Below are positions 44,793-56,502 of a DNA stretch of 64,000 nucleotides, one piece after another (position 1 is the stretch's first letter; each line of letters starts with the position of its first letter). Origin of the DNA: Gongronella butleri (taxonomy: Eukaryota; Mucoromycota; Mucoromycetes; Mucorales; Cunninghamellaceae); NCBI GenBank assembly GCA_025201375.1, contig JAIWZP010000011.1, forward strand, positions 310,001 through 374,000, given 5' to 3'. The notes beneath the pieces are model-generated. The model made no database searches, was not told the origin of the DNA, and saw only the letters and a program-made list of their open reading frames with translations. Both the position numbers and the translations under genes were made by a program.

Positions 44793-45011
44793 TCTCGTCC
44801 CCCTCTCATTCTCTCTTTTTTTATATGCCAATACAACCATAGTTTATTTTTACCCCCCCCCCCCCATCTCTTGCCGCAAAATAAAGGCGACGGCACTCTT
44901 TTATTTTCGAGACGTCCCCTGGCCACAACCTCTTTTTCCCCTTCTTTTCCCCCTTTTTTTTTCTCGATTTCTTCTTTTTTTTATTTTTTTTCCTTGGATG
45001 GTCCGTGAACC

Positions 45012-45572
45012 ATGGGATTAAAGTACCCACAGTTCTTGGATGGCGACAAGATTTATGGATGCTCAAAGTGCCGCTCGCATCTTGCCACCACAACCACCAT
45101 TGTGTGCAAAGTAAGAGCGAAAAACGTCGAAAAAAACGCGAATGTCAACGACATCGTCTGATTTTTTTTTATTTTCGTTTCTGCAGGAGTACGCGCAGAG
45201 CGGTCCCGCGTATCTGTTTCAGGAAGTGTGAGTTTCCAATGACTTTTTCCGTGTTGCCAAGGCTGATTTCTTATTTTCACGCTTTTTCAGAGTGAACATC
45301 ATTGAAAACGATCAGTGCGAAGAAAGGCACATGTCATCTGGCACACACACCATTGCCACCATCTGCTGTAGTCGCTGCAACACGATGCTTGGTTGGAAAT
45401 ACGTAAGACAGGTCTGGCGACGCCACACGTCCAATTTTTTTTCGTGTTTCCTGAACGCTTGACCACAATTTTTATTCCTTTTTGTACGTAGATCAAGACA
45501 TGTGACGATCGACAAAAATACAAAGAAGGCAAGTACATCCTGGAAAAGACGTCGCTGGCCGTGATCAAATGA
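45012..45572 (+). CDS. MOH1: Yippee family zinc-binding protein
   Basis: Four exons (45012-45110, 45187-45227, 45291-45402, 45492-45572) give 110 aa. The Yippee fold is fixed by C-x2-C-x52-C-x2-C, here Cys17, Cys20, Cys73 and Cys76, with exactly 52 residues between the pairs. Other hallmarks are GCSKCRSHLA, GPAYLFQEVVN, SGTHTIATICC, GWKY and KYKEGKYILE. Yeast Moh1 belongs to the GID ubiquitin ligase network and acts in stationary phase; the animal YPELs have roles in the cytoskeleton and cilia. All introns are GT-AG and short. The second coding exon is 41 nt. Confidence 0.93.
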
Positions 45573-47719
45573 AATGGAAAGGATTTTCTCCTTTTTGCCT
45601 TGGATTCCCCCCCTCTCTTCTTTTACCCACCCACTTTGATTCCCACCTTGTTTACAACCTTGTTGATTCGCATGTGAATAACGTCAATAAAGTATCAACA
45701 TTCACGCAGTGTTCTTGTGTCAGGTCCAATGACGTGTTTCAACCAAGACATATTGTGAATCTCGCAGCGACGGGGCTTTGACTCCCGCTTGTGCCTCCAA
45801 TTGAAATTCCGCCGTGGGTTCCTGACGTGTTGGGCAGATTGGGAGTCAGCTGGACCACAATAAAAAAAGAGTTTTAGACGACTACATGATAGGCTTGTCG
45901 CGTAAAAACGTCATTTACAGTAATGGATCGTTTTCTCCTCTGGAAATTAACCAAGCGACTTCAAATTTTAGGCTTGCTGAACGATGGACGCCAAGAAATC
46001 GTCTCTCAAATTTGAGATCATTCCACTAGGTCAAATGAGTAGGTGCCTTTGAGCGCGCCATTTTTACACTATGTTTATGATGGACATGAATTCAAATCTT
46101 GTATGCATGATCTCAAATGTTGTGTGTTGCTTTCAATAGACCCGAAGGATGGCTGGTCCAAGCTTGACAGAGGATCAAATTACTGGAACGCCAGAAATTC
46201 CAAATTTGCAAAACATGGACGATGTATCGAACTGATGGCATGATCCAATTAGCATTAAACTTTATGGAGATATTATTGGCGGGTGTTAGATGCTAGATAC
46301 ATGTTAAAAAATGGAGATCCTTTCGGTAGTTGTCGAGAATATATCGATTGGCGTTGTTTTGGTTATTCTTGCTCGTTTGTCATTAAATTTACGAGCTTCA
46401 AGACGTTTACTCTTTAAACCGCTTAAATCCAGGAATTCTCGTTCAAATAAGCCAGGTCGCTCGACACCACAGTGGCTAGACGGCGCGCAATGTCATTTTT
46501 CAAAATCACGATTTTGCCAAGGGTTGCAGTCGAGGATTTGAAAAGTGCAAAATTTTGGTCCTCGGATCGCCACGCCATTCAGCCACATGGTAGAGCGCAC
46601 ACCTTTACTAACAGAAATCAAATAAAAACCAGGGGTTCATTGGCTGGTTTCGGCATAAAAAGCAATTTGCTTCGAATTTTCACTACAAGACCAAGTTGAC
46701 GAAAACTGGCCGCAAATTCTCGAAACGCGGACCATTAAAAAGAGCACGGCCCGCTGCGTATACGGCTATCAATGATCGGTGCAAAAACCGAGTTACAGGC
46801 AGAATTGACGCTAGCAATCGGTTAGCGGGGCAACTTGGACGCGTGAATAACCGCGTCAACCGTCGCATTACACGCGTCTGTTTCTTATCAGATTCATGCA
46901 CCTGGCGCGTCTCTTTTGAGTGGACGCGTCAGAACGGATCCATGGGCATATTTTCCCGTGCAAATCGCGTTTGAAATTAAATCTGAAATGGCTCATTGCT
47001 CGTCAACCAGCAAGTCGATCCCACTCTTTTTGAGCATTTTCGTCGTTTCACCATGCGATGCATTTTGTGTACAAGTTTGGTGGAATTCTGGAGACCCATT
47101 TTTCCATTTTTTTTTCCGGGCGCTCAACGAGTCCATTTTTTTCGATTTGTCCATGACGCGGCTTTGTGATTTGTGGCAGCCCAAATTGCGTTCCATTAGG
47201 GGTTTCTAGCGTGCCTTTTCACATTGGAACGCATTTCAGGGCGATAGACTGACTGGCTGACGAGATGCGTGCAACCTCACGAGTAAATTTGCTGTATCTT
47301 AAGGTCTATTCAACAAAAACCCATCCGAGTGGATTTGGGTTTAAACGGATGGATGGTAGAGGCAGAAATTTTAGGATGGTGGCAGTTGCCAGGCAAACGT
47401 AAGCTTTAAATCTTGTGACAATAAACGCGTTTTGCCGCAAAATGTGATATTTTGATGCACTGGTCGGTGTTTTCAACCCCAATGAGTGTCAACCTTCATG
47501 TACCTTGCTTTTAAGCACCGGTCATTCGCGAACAGTATTGTAAATAAAAGTAGTTGGGTCCAATGATTACCGAAAAAATCGCAATTTAGAGCCCCTTGGT
47601 CTGTCTCTTATTAGCAGACGTTGTGTAAGCGCGTCGCGGCGGAGCTTGAAGCAGATTAAATGTGTGCGCATGTCAGCAACAGGGACCCTTTTTTGTCCCT
47701 TCTTCCTTCTTTCACCTCA
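45573..47719. other. gene-poor region with repeat copy 3
   Basis: No supported gene in 2.1 kb. Repeat copy 3 spans about 46435-47215. The first 150 bases are the Yippee 3' flank. The last few hundred bases upstream of 47720 should contain the CLASRP promoter. Confidence 0.5.
46435..47215 (+). repeat. dispersed non-coding repeat, copy 3
   Basis: It parallels copy 2 over about 750 bp. Shared blocks include cgttcaaataagcca, gacggcgcgcaat, ccaagggttgcagtcgagga, gacgaaaactgg, ctcgaaacgcggaccat, gattcatgcacctgg and gtacaagtttgg. Many point differences and small indels show that it is old. It encodes nothing recognisable. Confidence 0.65.
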
Positions 47720-49763
47720 TGTGGCACGAAACAAAGGCCAACGAGAAGCGGGTAGAGCATTTATTTGGCGACTTCTTCTCTTTTTTTGCTTATGCTCGCA
47801 TTCTTTGCATGCTAGGTCAAGGAAATTATGCAAGAGCACAAGCGCCGTGCCGAGCGGCGCAAGGCTTATTTTGATTCCAAGGCAAGATCGGCCGCAAAAC
47901 GAGGCACAATCGCCCAAAAACGCGCACTCACTCATGATTTTACTCACAGCTCGGTGATCCAAAGCAGCTGTTGCGCGTCATTGGCACCAACCTGAAGCTG
48001 TATCCCAGTGCGGAGCAGTATTATTACCATGAAAACACGAAAAACATGTAAATTCGACGCTTTGCCCTGATTTCTCGCTGCTGACGTGCTTTTTTTTTTT
48101 TTTTTTTACGTGTAGGATCCCGTGGCCAGGCGACCCCAGCATCAAGATTGATCGGTAAAGGGTTGCTGGTACATGAATGAGATGTATCAGCCCACTCAAT
48201 TTTGGTTTTAACGTGTAGATTTGACGGCCGTGCTTTACTAGACGAGCTCCCGCCCATTCGAAGCGGGCGCACATTGCTGGACGTGGATGGCGACGACGCC
48301 GAGGAGCTCAATTTCGAAAGATATCGCGATCTTGTCGAGGCTGAGCGCCTGGATTGTAAGTAGTCGGCATTTTGCATGGTCCATGAGCAAGAATGTGGGG
48401 GCTAACATTTTCTTTTTTCATTTTTTTTCATTTTTTACGTGTCAGTGACACCTCAGGCGCGGCTTGCGACCGTAGACGAGCAATGGACCAAGCTGCTGGA
48501 CCGGCACAAGGCGAATTTGGCGATGATCGAGCCCACGTAAGCGAGAAAAGAGCGCCATTTTTAGGGAAGACGTGCTGTTTGACGTGGTTTTGTTCATTTT
48601 TGTCCAGTCGCAAGCCCAAGAGCCAATCGTTTGGATATGATTATGGGACATCATCGACCTCCGATACGAGCGCGGCGGCGGGCGAAGCAGATCGCAGCGT
48701 TTTGTCGCACGAAACCGACTTGCTCAACCATTTGCACGATTTGCCCGAGGCAGATCGCCGCGCACTTGTGTCCATGGGCACCAAATACGGCATCCGCAAT
48801 TGTTTCCGGCAGCTCTTGCGTGCCAAGCGTCATCGAGATCAAGAATTGGAAGAATTGAAACAGAAAGCGACGTTGCACGGCGAAAGCAGCAAAAAGGACA
48901 AGAAAGAGCGCAAGCGTCAGCGGCGGCGGGAACGTGCGCGCCAACGGTACGCCGACAACAGGCACGGGAGGCGCAGCAGCCCGACGTACGACCCGTATGG
49001 CTCGGCGACCAGCGGCAGCAGCGACGATGACAGCGATTCTGACGCGTCAGACACATCCGACCACCGCGACAATGCCATTGAGATTGAATTTGGCGCGCCT
49101 GACCCTTTGCAGACGGATACCGCGCACAATGCCGCCAAACGACGCGTCGCGAAACCCTCATCCGCCCCAACCGCCGCAGCCCCGCCCAAAAAATTGACAC
49201 CCATGGAGAAACTTAAAATGAAAATGCGCGCCGGCCTTGAAAAATCGAGTAAAGCGCGTGAAAAAAAAAAATCCAAAAAAAGAATCAGAAAAAATGAACA
49301 CGAAAATCTCGAGAAAAACCAGTTTGTTAACGCGTTTCTTTCGTTTTTTTCGCGTTTTTCCTTAATTGTAGTCCAATCGACGGAAGATGACAAGCAGCGC
49401 AAGGAGCAGGAGCGGCATAATGATCATATGCAGGCCATAGCCAAGGAGCAAGCGCGTGCGCCGCCAATGCTGCCTGTGACGCGCACGCCAGGTGAAAAAA
49501 GACGGCGTTACCGGTCGCCATCGTCATCTCGCTCGCCCTCCCCAGTCAGGAAGTCCAACACGAGTGCACCGTCATCATCCTCGTCGTCTTCACGTGCGCG
49601 TCGCCACAGGTCACCTTCTCGTTCAAGGTCGCGGTCACCGAAACGCCGACGCTCAAGATCACCGCCCCCTCGCCATCGAGATCGCCATCGCCACCGCTCA
49701 CCATCGCCTGATCGCCATCGTCGGCGGCGCAGATCATCCTCACCTCGTCGCTCGTATAAATAA
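47720..49763 (+). CDS. CLASRP: CLASRP/SWAP-like SR splicing regulator
   Basis: Eight exons (47720-47752, 47816-47881, 47950-48047, 48116-48154, 48219-48355, 48446-48536, 48608-49248, 49372-49763) give 498 aa. The N-terminal SWAP-type domain starts MWHETKANEKR and continues EHKRRAERRKAYF, IPWPGDPSIKIDRFDGRA and FERYRDLVEAERL. The middle is acidic and Ser-rich with a Lys/Arg helix. The C-terminus is a classic RS domain (RSPSRSRSRSPKRRRSRSPP). Metazoan CLASRP/SWAP binds CLK kinases and controls alternative splicing. The second intron has a GC donor (CCAAG|gcaaga); no GT occurs between that donor and the acceptor, and reading through would break the frame. Confidence 0.87.
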
Positions 49764-50984
49764 AAGAAAAAAATATCATAGATTTTTTTTTCCGCTGTTG
49801 ATGCTATGAAAGTGGTAAAAATACGTGACATCAGGCATTTTGGACCTGGGAGCCCGTTTTTTTTTTTCTGTGATGGGAATGCCGATAATCTGCAATAGGC
49901 AAAGCAGAGCGAGACGCATTGCACTGAATTAGAGTTTCGGATTTTTTTTGGCCCGTGTGAGGGTGAAAATTTGCTGAGAGAAGCTCGTGTTTGACACGGC
50001 CAGTGTTTTCGATTCCCCATGGACCTCTCATTACCTAAGGCTCAAAGGGCGGTCAATGGCGATGATGGGGGGGGGCTAGTCCAAGCGAAAAGAAGAAAAC
50101 AATGGGGCCCATTTGCATGATCGCGTGTGTGGGATTTGCTTGCCAATCGAGCTTGGCATTGTGCTTCCTCTTGCTTGTACACTTTTTTTTTTTTTTATTT
50201 ATGCAAAGCCATCGTTGAATGGCGCGGGAGGGATCTATTCTTACCAACATCAGGCATGACTTGATTTTCCCAAGAGCAAGGATCACCCATCGTCATGCAC
50301 AAAAACAACGAATTCACCTGCTCTTACGTCGATTTACCTGCAGGTCGAATCTTTTTTTTTTCCCCTTGCAACGGCGAACCTTAATTCGTGAACGAGCCCT
50401 CGGATTATATAAGGGTGTGCTTTTTATTTTTTATTTATTTTTTTTACACACGCTGAGCGAGGGGGTCATCTCACCCCTCTTTTTCTTACGTGTTCCATCT
50501 TGTGTCCTTACTTTTCCATTACGGCACGCGTGGGGGAACCATTGAAGCGTGGCAAGGAGGGGCCAGAGCATCAGTGCGTCGCCAATGGGCGCTGCGACAC
50601 CCTCCAAATAAGCATTTTTGCCTGTCGGTATCACAAACACATCTTCCCTCTCCCACCTTTAAAGTTTTCCGCCTTTTTGGCTTCCTTTGGTTTATCTGCG
50701 TTCCAAACTTGGGGCAATGAGCTTCTTTGTCGCCTTTCAAAATGGGAAAAAACGAACGCATTTGCATTGTTGGGAAAGCGCTCACACTCACGCCCAAATT
50801 AGTGGCCATTGTGCCCTTTTTCCCTTTTTTCCCTTTTTTCCTTTGTCCTCTTTCTTCCGCGCACGCCTCTCTTCTCTTGCTCACTTTTTTATTCGCATTT
50901 CTCTCTCTTTTTTTCCATCTTTTTTCATTTCTTGGCATCATTTGCTCTTCTGACTGCCTTTTTTCATCCCCCTTTCTGCACGTC
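49764..50984. other. spacer upstream of the hexokinase-like gene
   Basis: 1.2 kb without a supported gene. A TATA-like TATATAA at 50406-50412 lies about 570 bp upstream of the hexokinase-like ATG, so either the leader is long or spliced, or it serves another transcript. The last 180 bases are CT-rich. Confidence 0.45.
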
Positions 50985-52704
50985 ATGCTCACCTCTCAGC
51001 AAAAGGATATCCTCAGCCAGGTGGAGCAGCAGCTCACAGCCACGCCACAGCAGCTAGAGACCATCATTGACGGCTTTATTCACGAAATGAAGGCAGGTCT
51101 ATCACCTTCAGGGTCCAATGACATGAAAATGATCCCATCCTACGTCACAGGTGAGCCTACAGCATCGAGACAGATGAAATCATCAAAAAATTAGGCGAAA
51201 ATTAAGCAAGAAAAAAACGCGTCTCATTTGCGCCATTTCTTCAGGACACCCGACGGGCTACGAGCAGGGCACGTATTTGGCGCTTGAGATCAGCGGCATT
51301 GATATTTACGTGTGCCAGGTGATTCTCAAGGGCAACAAGGGCAAGCTTGCCATCAACCAATACCAGTATAAAATCCCAGATGATTACACCACAGGCACCG
51401 ACGTCATGGTGCTGATTAATTATGTCACAGACTGCATTGTCGACTTTCAACAGCGCGTCGGCATTCCTCCAGAGGAAGAGATGCTCATGTGCATCAGCGT
51501 TGGCTTTGCTATCCGCCAAAATTCCCTGAGCCAAGGCATCATTTTGGGATTGGAACACGGTCAGTCTTTAAATCTATTTTTTTTTTTTTTTGGACGCGTC
51601 GCCGAGCCAAACTCACGTGCTTCCTTTTTTTTAGGCTTTGGTTTCACTAATGCAATTGGCCGCGATATTGTTGATCTGTTTCCTTTCAAGGAACGCGGTA
51701 TGGGGCTCAAAATCGTCGCTGTTGCCAATGGTAAAGGAATTGAAACGCTCCCACAGCATTTGACAATGCGGAGCGTGTGCTGGCATTGCATACCATGGCC
51801 AATTGTGCTTTTTTTTTTGAAGATGCGACGATTGACGCGATTTTTTTTTTTTTGATTTTAGACACGGTTTGCACGCTTTTGGCGCACGCATACCAGCACC
51901 CGACGACCAGGATAGGCATTGTACATGGTGCAGGCACCAATTGCAGCTATTACGACCGTGTGTCAAACGTGCATGGACTGGACGGCCGGTACGACGACGA
52001 AAAGGACGAAATGATCATCAACACCGAGTGGTGCAGTGCTGGCAGCAAGTATTTGCCTGTCAGTGCCTACGACGCGCAATTGGACGCAGCGTCCAACAAC
52101 GAGGGCATCCATCTGTTTGAAAAGATGACGACTGGCATGTACCTGGGCGAATTGGTGCGTTTGGTGTTGGTTGACCTGAGCAAGCAGGACGTGCTCTCGT
52201 TTTCGGCGCACCACGACCCCAGCGACGATCCCGACGACGCGTGCTTGCTGGCCGTGCCTTACCGGTTCGACACGTCGTACATGTACGTCATTGAGGCCGA
52301 CGACAGTGACCAACTTGAGGATACGCGCGTCATTCTCGAAGAAATGTGCCATGTGGAGGGCACCTCTTTGGCTGACAGGTTCATTGTCAAAAAGGTAAGC
52401 GGGAAAGGGGGGTACAGTAAAGCGGGCAAATAAAAAAAGGGAGGGGTGGGAAAAAAGGGGAAAAAACGTCAAGGAAAGCTCATCCGGTCCTTTTTTTTTT
52501 TCCCAGGTGTGCTCATGGGTTGGCAACCGAGCTGCGGCCCTGCTTGGTGCCAGCATAGCCAGTGTGGTGACGTACATGACAAACGAGGAAATTGTGAAAA
52601 AGGACGACGAGTTTGCTATAGGTAAGAGATTCAAAAAGCAAGCGCGTGCACGGTCGAATTCACGCTCACACACGCTCTCCAATTTGCCCCAATGGCCCGC
52701 CCCT

Positions 52705-52735
<31 letters not shown>

Positions 52736-52912
52736 GCCATTAGCGGGGACGTCTATGAAGATTTCCCAAACTTCCATCCGCGTGTGTGTACGACGGTGCG
52801 GTCGCTCATTGATGAACAAGTCGCCACGCGTCTGTCCGTCGGCCTCGTGCAATATTCTCGTATCATCGGCGCGTCGATCGTCGCCATGCTGTCCAATCGC
52901 ATCTTTGATTGA
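50985..52912 (+). CDS. hexokinase-like protein with degenerate active site
   Basis: Six exons (50985-51150, 51245-51559, 51635-51730, 51862-52394, 52507-52621, 52737-52912) give 466 aa, the normal hexokinase length. The fold is clear: VTGHPTGYEQGTYLALE, FGFTNAIGRDIVDLF, VANDTVCTLLAHAY, HGAGTNCSYYDRV, NTEWCSAG and FEKMTTGMYLGELVRL. But the phosphate loop DLGGTNLRV is EISGIDIYV (residues 70-78), TKGF is EHGF, and the SYP sugar loop is not recognisable. The catalytic Asp193 is kept. Glucose phosphorylation is therefore doubtful. By analogy with XprF/HxkC of Aspergillus it may be a regulatory protein. That role is inference. Confidence 0.85.
52707..52734 (+). repeat. 28-nt poly-T tract before a hexokinase-like acceptor
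   Basis: The run ends directly in the AG of the last intron's acceptor. Confidence 0.9.
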
Positions 52913-54093
52913 TGTCTCCGCGTCGAAAGCAGCGACATCAATTGCAACACACACTCACCTCAACCAAGATCATGCATTTTTTTTTTTTATTTTGGCGCTC
53001 ATGTCATCGCAATTTCCCCTCCCCTTTCCCCCTCCCCATATGCGCTCTTGCCGCGCATTCACTTTTTGTTGTATCCAGCCAAAAAAAGAAAAAAGAAAAA
53101 TAAAAGGCAAGGGGAGCAAATTTCCTTTTTCTTCGTCCAGGCAACCCCCCTTTTTTTTTTCTTACCTCCTTGTTTTGTCTCTTTCTCTCTTTCTTTCTCG
53201 CTTTTTCTCGCCCCTCTGCTCACCCCCTGGTGTTCTATTACCCCTGTCTTTGTTTTTTATCGATCTGATGTCCAGAACCATGTCGTCTCCTTGACAAATC
53301 TATATGATCATGGCCATGAAAGGTAGTGACGATCAAATTTACTCACAAATCACGATCCACTCGTGGCCCCGCCTCCCTTTTTATCGTCATTGTGCGCTGC
53401 CCACGCTTCGCCTCTACCAGCTGGGGCAGATTTAATTGTCTAGAAAGAACAATGAGCAATGGGGAAGGAGAAACGCGTCATTATTTGATCAAATTTTAGG
53501 CAGCATAAAGGCACCTCATTAATGTATCACCGAAAAAAAAAATAGACACGCGCTGTGTGCAGCCATTTGCAAGCAAAGATGCGCGAGAAAATCAAGGGCA
53601 GCCGTGCCTTTTTTTTTTTTTTTGCACGAGGCCCAGATCAAGCGCGTAAAAATAGCCACCGCGGCGCGCTCATGTGGCTGCTGCACTCCTGCATGATCAG
53701 CAAATGTTCTTTTTGTGCTGGAAAAACACGCCTCATGCGTGAAATATTTCTGACGCCGCCAATCCTGTTGTCAGGGTGATACAAAATCAGATTCTTACTG
53801 GGTGTGTTGATCACCGCGGTCGCGGCATTTTAGAAAAAAAAAGAAAAAAAGACAGAGAGTCTTGAGTGCCCATTTATGAAAGGGGCTAACGGCAATTTCA
53901 AAGGAGGCAAGATGGGCGATGCCAAAAATAAGGGGAAAGGCGGTGTTTTTGGACATTGTTGTTGTTACTGCTTGCTTGTCGCATTATATAAAGAACCCAT
54001 GATTCTGTGCATCCCAATGAGGTCCTTTTTGTTGTTTCTTTATCCCACTGTTCAATTTTTTTTTTTTTTTTTTTTGCTGAATTCCTCATCATC
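52913..54093. other. spacer upstream of the chitin deacetylase array
   Basis: 1.2 kb without a supported gene. It contains T-runs and a CT-rich zone at about 53150-53225. A TATA box (53985-53992) close to its right end belongs to the first deacetylase. Confidence 0.5.
53985..53992 (+). promoter_or_regulatory. TATA box of the first chitin deacetylase
   Basis: TATATAAA lies 102 bp upstream of the ATG at 54094. TATA boxes are rare in this window, so the gene is probably regulated rather than constitutive. Confidence 0.6.
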
Positions 54094-55349
54094 ATGATCA
54101 AATCCGTCTCTTTGCTGCTTTTTGTCGCCGTTTTGGTGCTTCAATGCGTATTCGTGCTTGGTGTGCCTGTCAAGAGGCAAGAAGAAGCCGCCACCGTGGA
54201 AGAGGCGGGCCACAAGCAAAAGGATGACGACGGCGAGGGCCCCGAGGCAACCAATGACAGCGACCAAGGCGAAGAAAGCGGATCTTCCGGCGCTGCGTTC
54301 CCATCTGGTGTCTACACCAATTGCAAGGCGGCCAACCAATTTGCATTGACATTGTAACGATTACACATCACGGAGGCGTGCACTCCTGCATGAGCAAGGG
54401 GGCGGGCAAATGACTGACACTGCTCTTTTTTTTTTCGCTTTTTTTATTTTTTTCTGCTCTCTTTTGCAGCGATGATGGACCTTACAGTTATACCTCTGAT
54501 CTGATTGACTACCTCAAGGGCCAGGGTGTAGTGGCCACGTTTTTCATCAATGGCAATAACTACTGGTAATATCCGCAGCGCGTTATTATGCAAAATTGAC
54601 GCGTTTTTCCTTGTTTTGGCAGGGCGGGGCAGCCTGATTTGGTGAAACCCATCCTCAAGAAGGCGTTTGACAATGGATTTGAGGTGGCGAGCCACACCTA
54701 CACGCATCCGGATCTGACGACGCTGAGCAACGATCAAATCAAGCAACAAATGATGGACAATGAGAAAATCATTTTTGAGGCCATTGGCAAATATCCTGCA
54801 GGTTAGGGCAAAATGATTGCGCGTCTTCTCGGCAAGACTGCGATAGTCACAACTCTCTTTTTTTCATTAGTTGTGCGTCCGCCGTACGGCTCGGTCACCG
54901 AGGACGACGTCCAATTGCTCAACAGCTTTGGTTATGCGGTGGTCAATTGGTCCATTGACGAACAAGACTGGAACAACAATCCTCCCTTGCAACAAGAACT
55001 CGACACCTTGAATGCCGCTCTCAACACGCCCACGAGCCAGGGCTACATCTCGTTGGAGCACGATGTAAAAAAAAAAAAAAAAAAATGAACACGCATGGAA
55101 AGCATCGCAAAAAGGTCCTGACAGCCCTCGTTTTCTTTTCATTTTAGGTGTACGAGCAGACGGCCAAGGAATTGGCACCCAAGATTGTCGAGGCCGTCAA
55201 GGCCAAGGGCCTTCAATTCGTCTCTGTCTCCGATTGTAGGCTTGTTTTGCCCTCCAAAGGCTAGAATTTCGCATCTGACGCGCTCTTTTTTTTTTTTTTT
55301 TTCTGTAGGTCTCGGTGTTCCGGCATACAAGGAAACGGCTCTTGCCTGA
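54094..55349 (+). CDS. CDA1: chitin (polysaccharide) deacetylase 1 of tandem array
   Basis: Six exons (54094-54353, 54470-54565, 54623-54801, 54871-55064, 55148-55235, 55309-55349) give 285 aa. A signal peptide (SVSLLLFVAVLVLQCVFVLG) is followed by an acidic Glu/Asp/Ser-rich spacer to about residue 70. The NodB domain shows motif 1 FALTFDDGPY (residues 83-92, with the Phe codon split by the intron), motif 2 SHTYTHP (His143, His147) and motif 3 RPPYG (181-185). WSIDEQDW is motif 4 and ISLEHD is motif 5. The metal triad Asp-His-His is complete. CDAs deacetylate nascent chitin to chitosan in the wall, a major Mucoromycete polymer. No GPI signal is present, so it is probably secreted. Confidence 0.93.
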
Positions 55350-55765
55350 AGGATGTGTTCCCGAAGCGGCTCAATCTCCCTTTTTTTTTTTCCACACTCA
55401 CACGCGCACATGCTCTTTTTTCAAGAGCCACTGTATATCCCCCGTTGTTACTTTTCCCCCGCTCTTTCATTTACGTGTTGTTTTAGTATCAGACTCTCCT
55501 CTTTGGGTCAAAAGGACTCGCACTGCTCGACCTTTTTGTCACATCGGAAAAAAAAATTAGTAAAAATTTAGTGCATTCATTCCGTTTATCATAACTTTCA
55601 TGGCTGCGACGACTAGCCATGCATGTATGTAGTAAGCAGGCATGATCGTGCAGCCTTCTAGATGTTTTTTTCTCGCGTATAAATACGCGTTGTGTACGCG
55701 CAACCGCGTCTCTCTCCTTGATTTTTTATAGTTTTCTCTTTCACTGCACCAGCTCTTTTTCCCGG
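55350..55765. promoter_or_regulatory. spacer between deacetylases 1 and 2
   Basis: 416 bp with the CDA1 3' flank and the CDA2 promoter. A TATA box lies at 55678-55685. Confidence 0.5.
55675..55690 (+). promoter_or_regulatory. TATA box of deacetylase 2 inside an inverted repeat
   Basis: TATAAATA (55678-55685) lies about 80 bp upstream of the ATG. It is embedded in CGCGTAT-AA-ATACGCG, a perfect 7-bp inverted repeat with a 2-bp centre. The palindrome could bind a dimeric regulator that competes with TBP. Confidence 0.5.
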
Positions 55766-56174
55766 ATGCCATCGTCTGTAACAATGCTTTTTATGACAGT
55801 GTTCGCGCTTGTCATGCTGGTCATGGCGGAGCCTACCCCCGAGGAAACGTCTGATACTGTGGCGGGGCCAATGGAAGGGTCTTCCGAGACCAATTCCACT
55901 AGCAATTCGGAGATAGGCACTGACTCGCCTGCGGAAACGGGATATTCGCATCCGGAATGGGTCATTCCAGGCATTTTGACAAGCTGCTTCTCTCGATATG
56001 ACTTTGCATTGACATTGTAATTAATCTAGAACAAGCAAAAGAACAATTTTAGAATGAATCACTTTTTTTTTTACAAAAGCGATGATGGACCTTATGAATA
56101 CACGGAAGACCTTCTCGATCTACTCCAAGACGAAGATGTAACTGCGACCTTTTTTGTCAATGGGCACAACTACT

Positions 56175-56205
<31 letters not shown>

Positions 56206-56445
56206 GAAAGCCAAAAAAAAAAGAGCCACACGGAATTTTCCTTTTTTTTTTCCAACGCAATTTCAAGGAAGGATGATAAGGATAAGGTCAAGCACGCATT
56301 GAAGAAAATCGATGAGGCGGGGATGCAGATTGCCAGCCACACGTACACCCACCCACATTTGCCGTATTTGAGCAAGAAAGAGATCACACGCGAGATGGCC
56401 AAGAATGAGAAGATCATTTACTACGCGATCGGCAAGTACCCTGCA

Positions 56446-56502
<57 letters not shown>

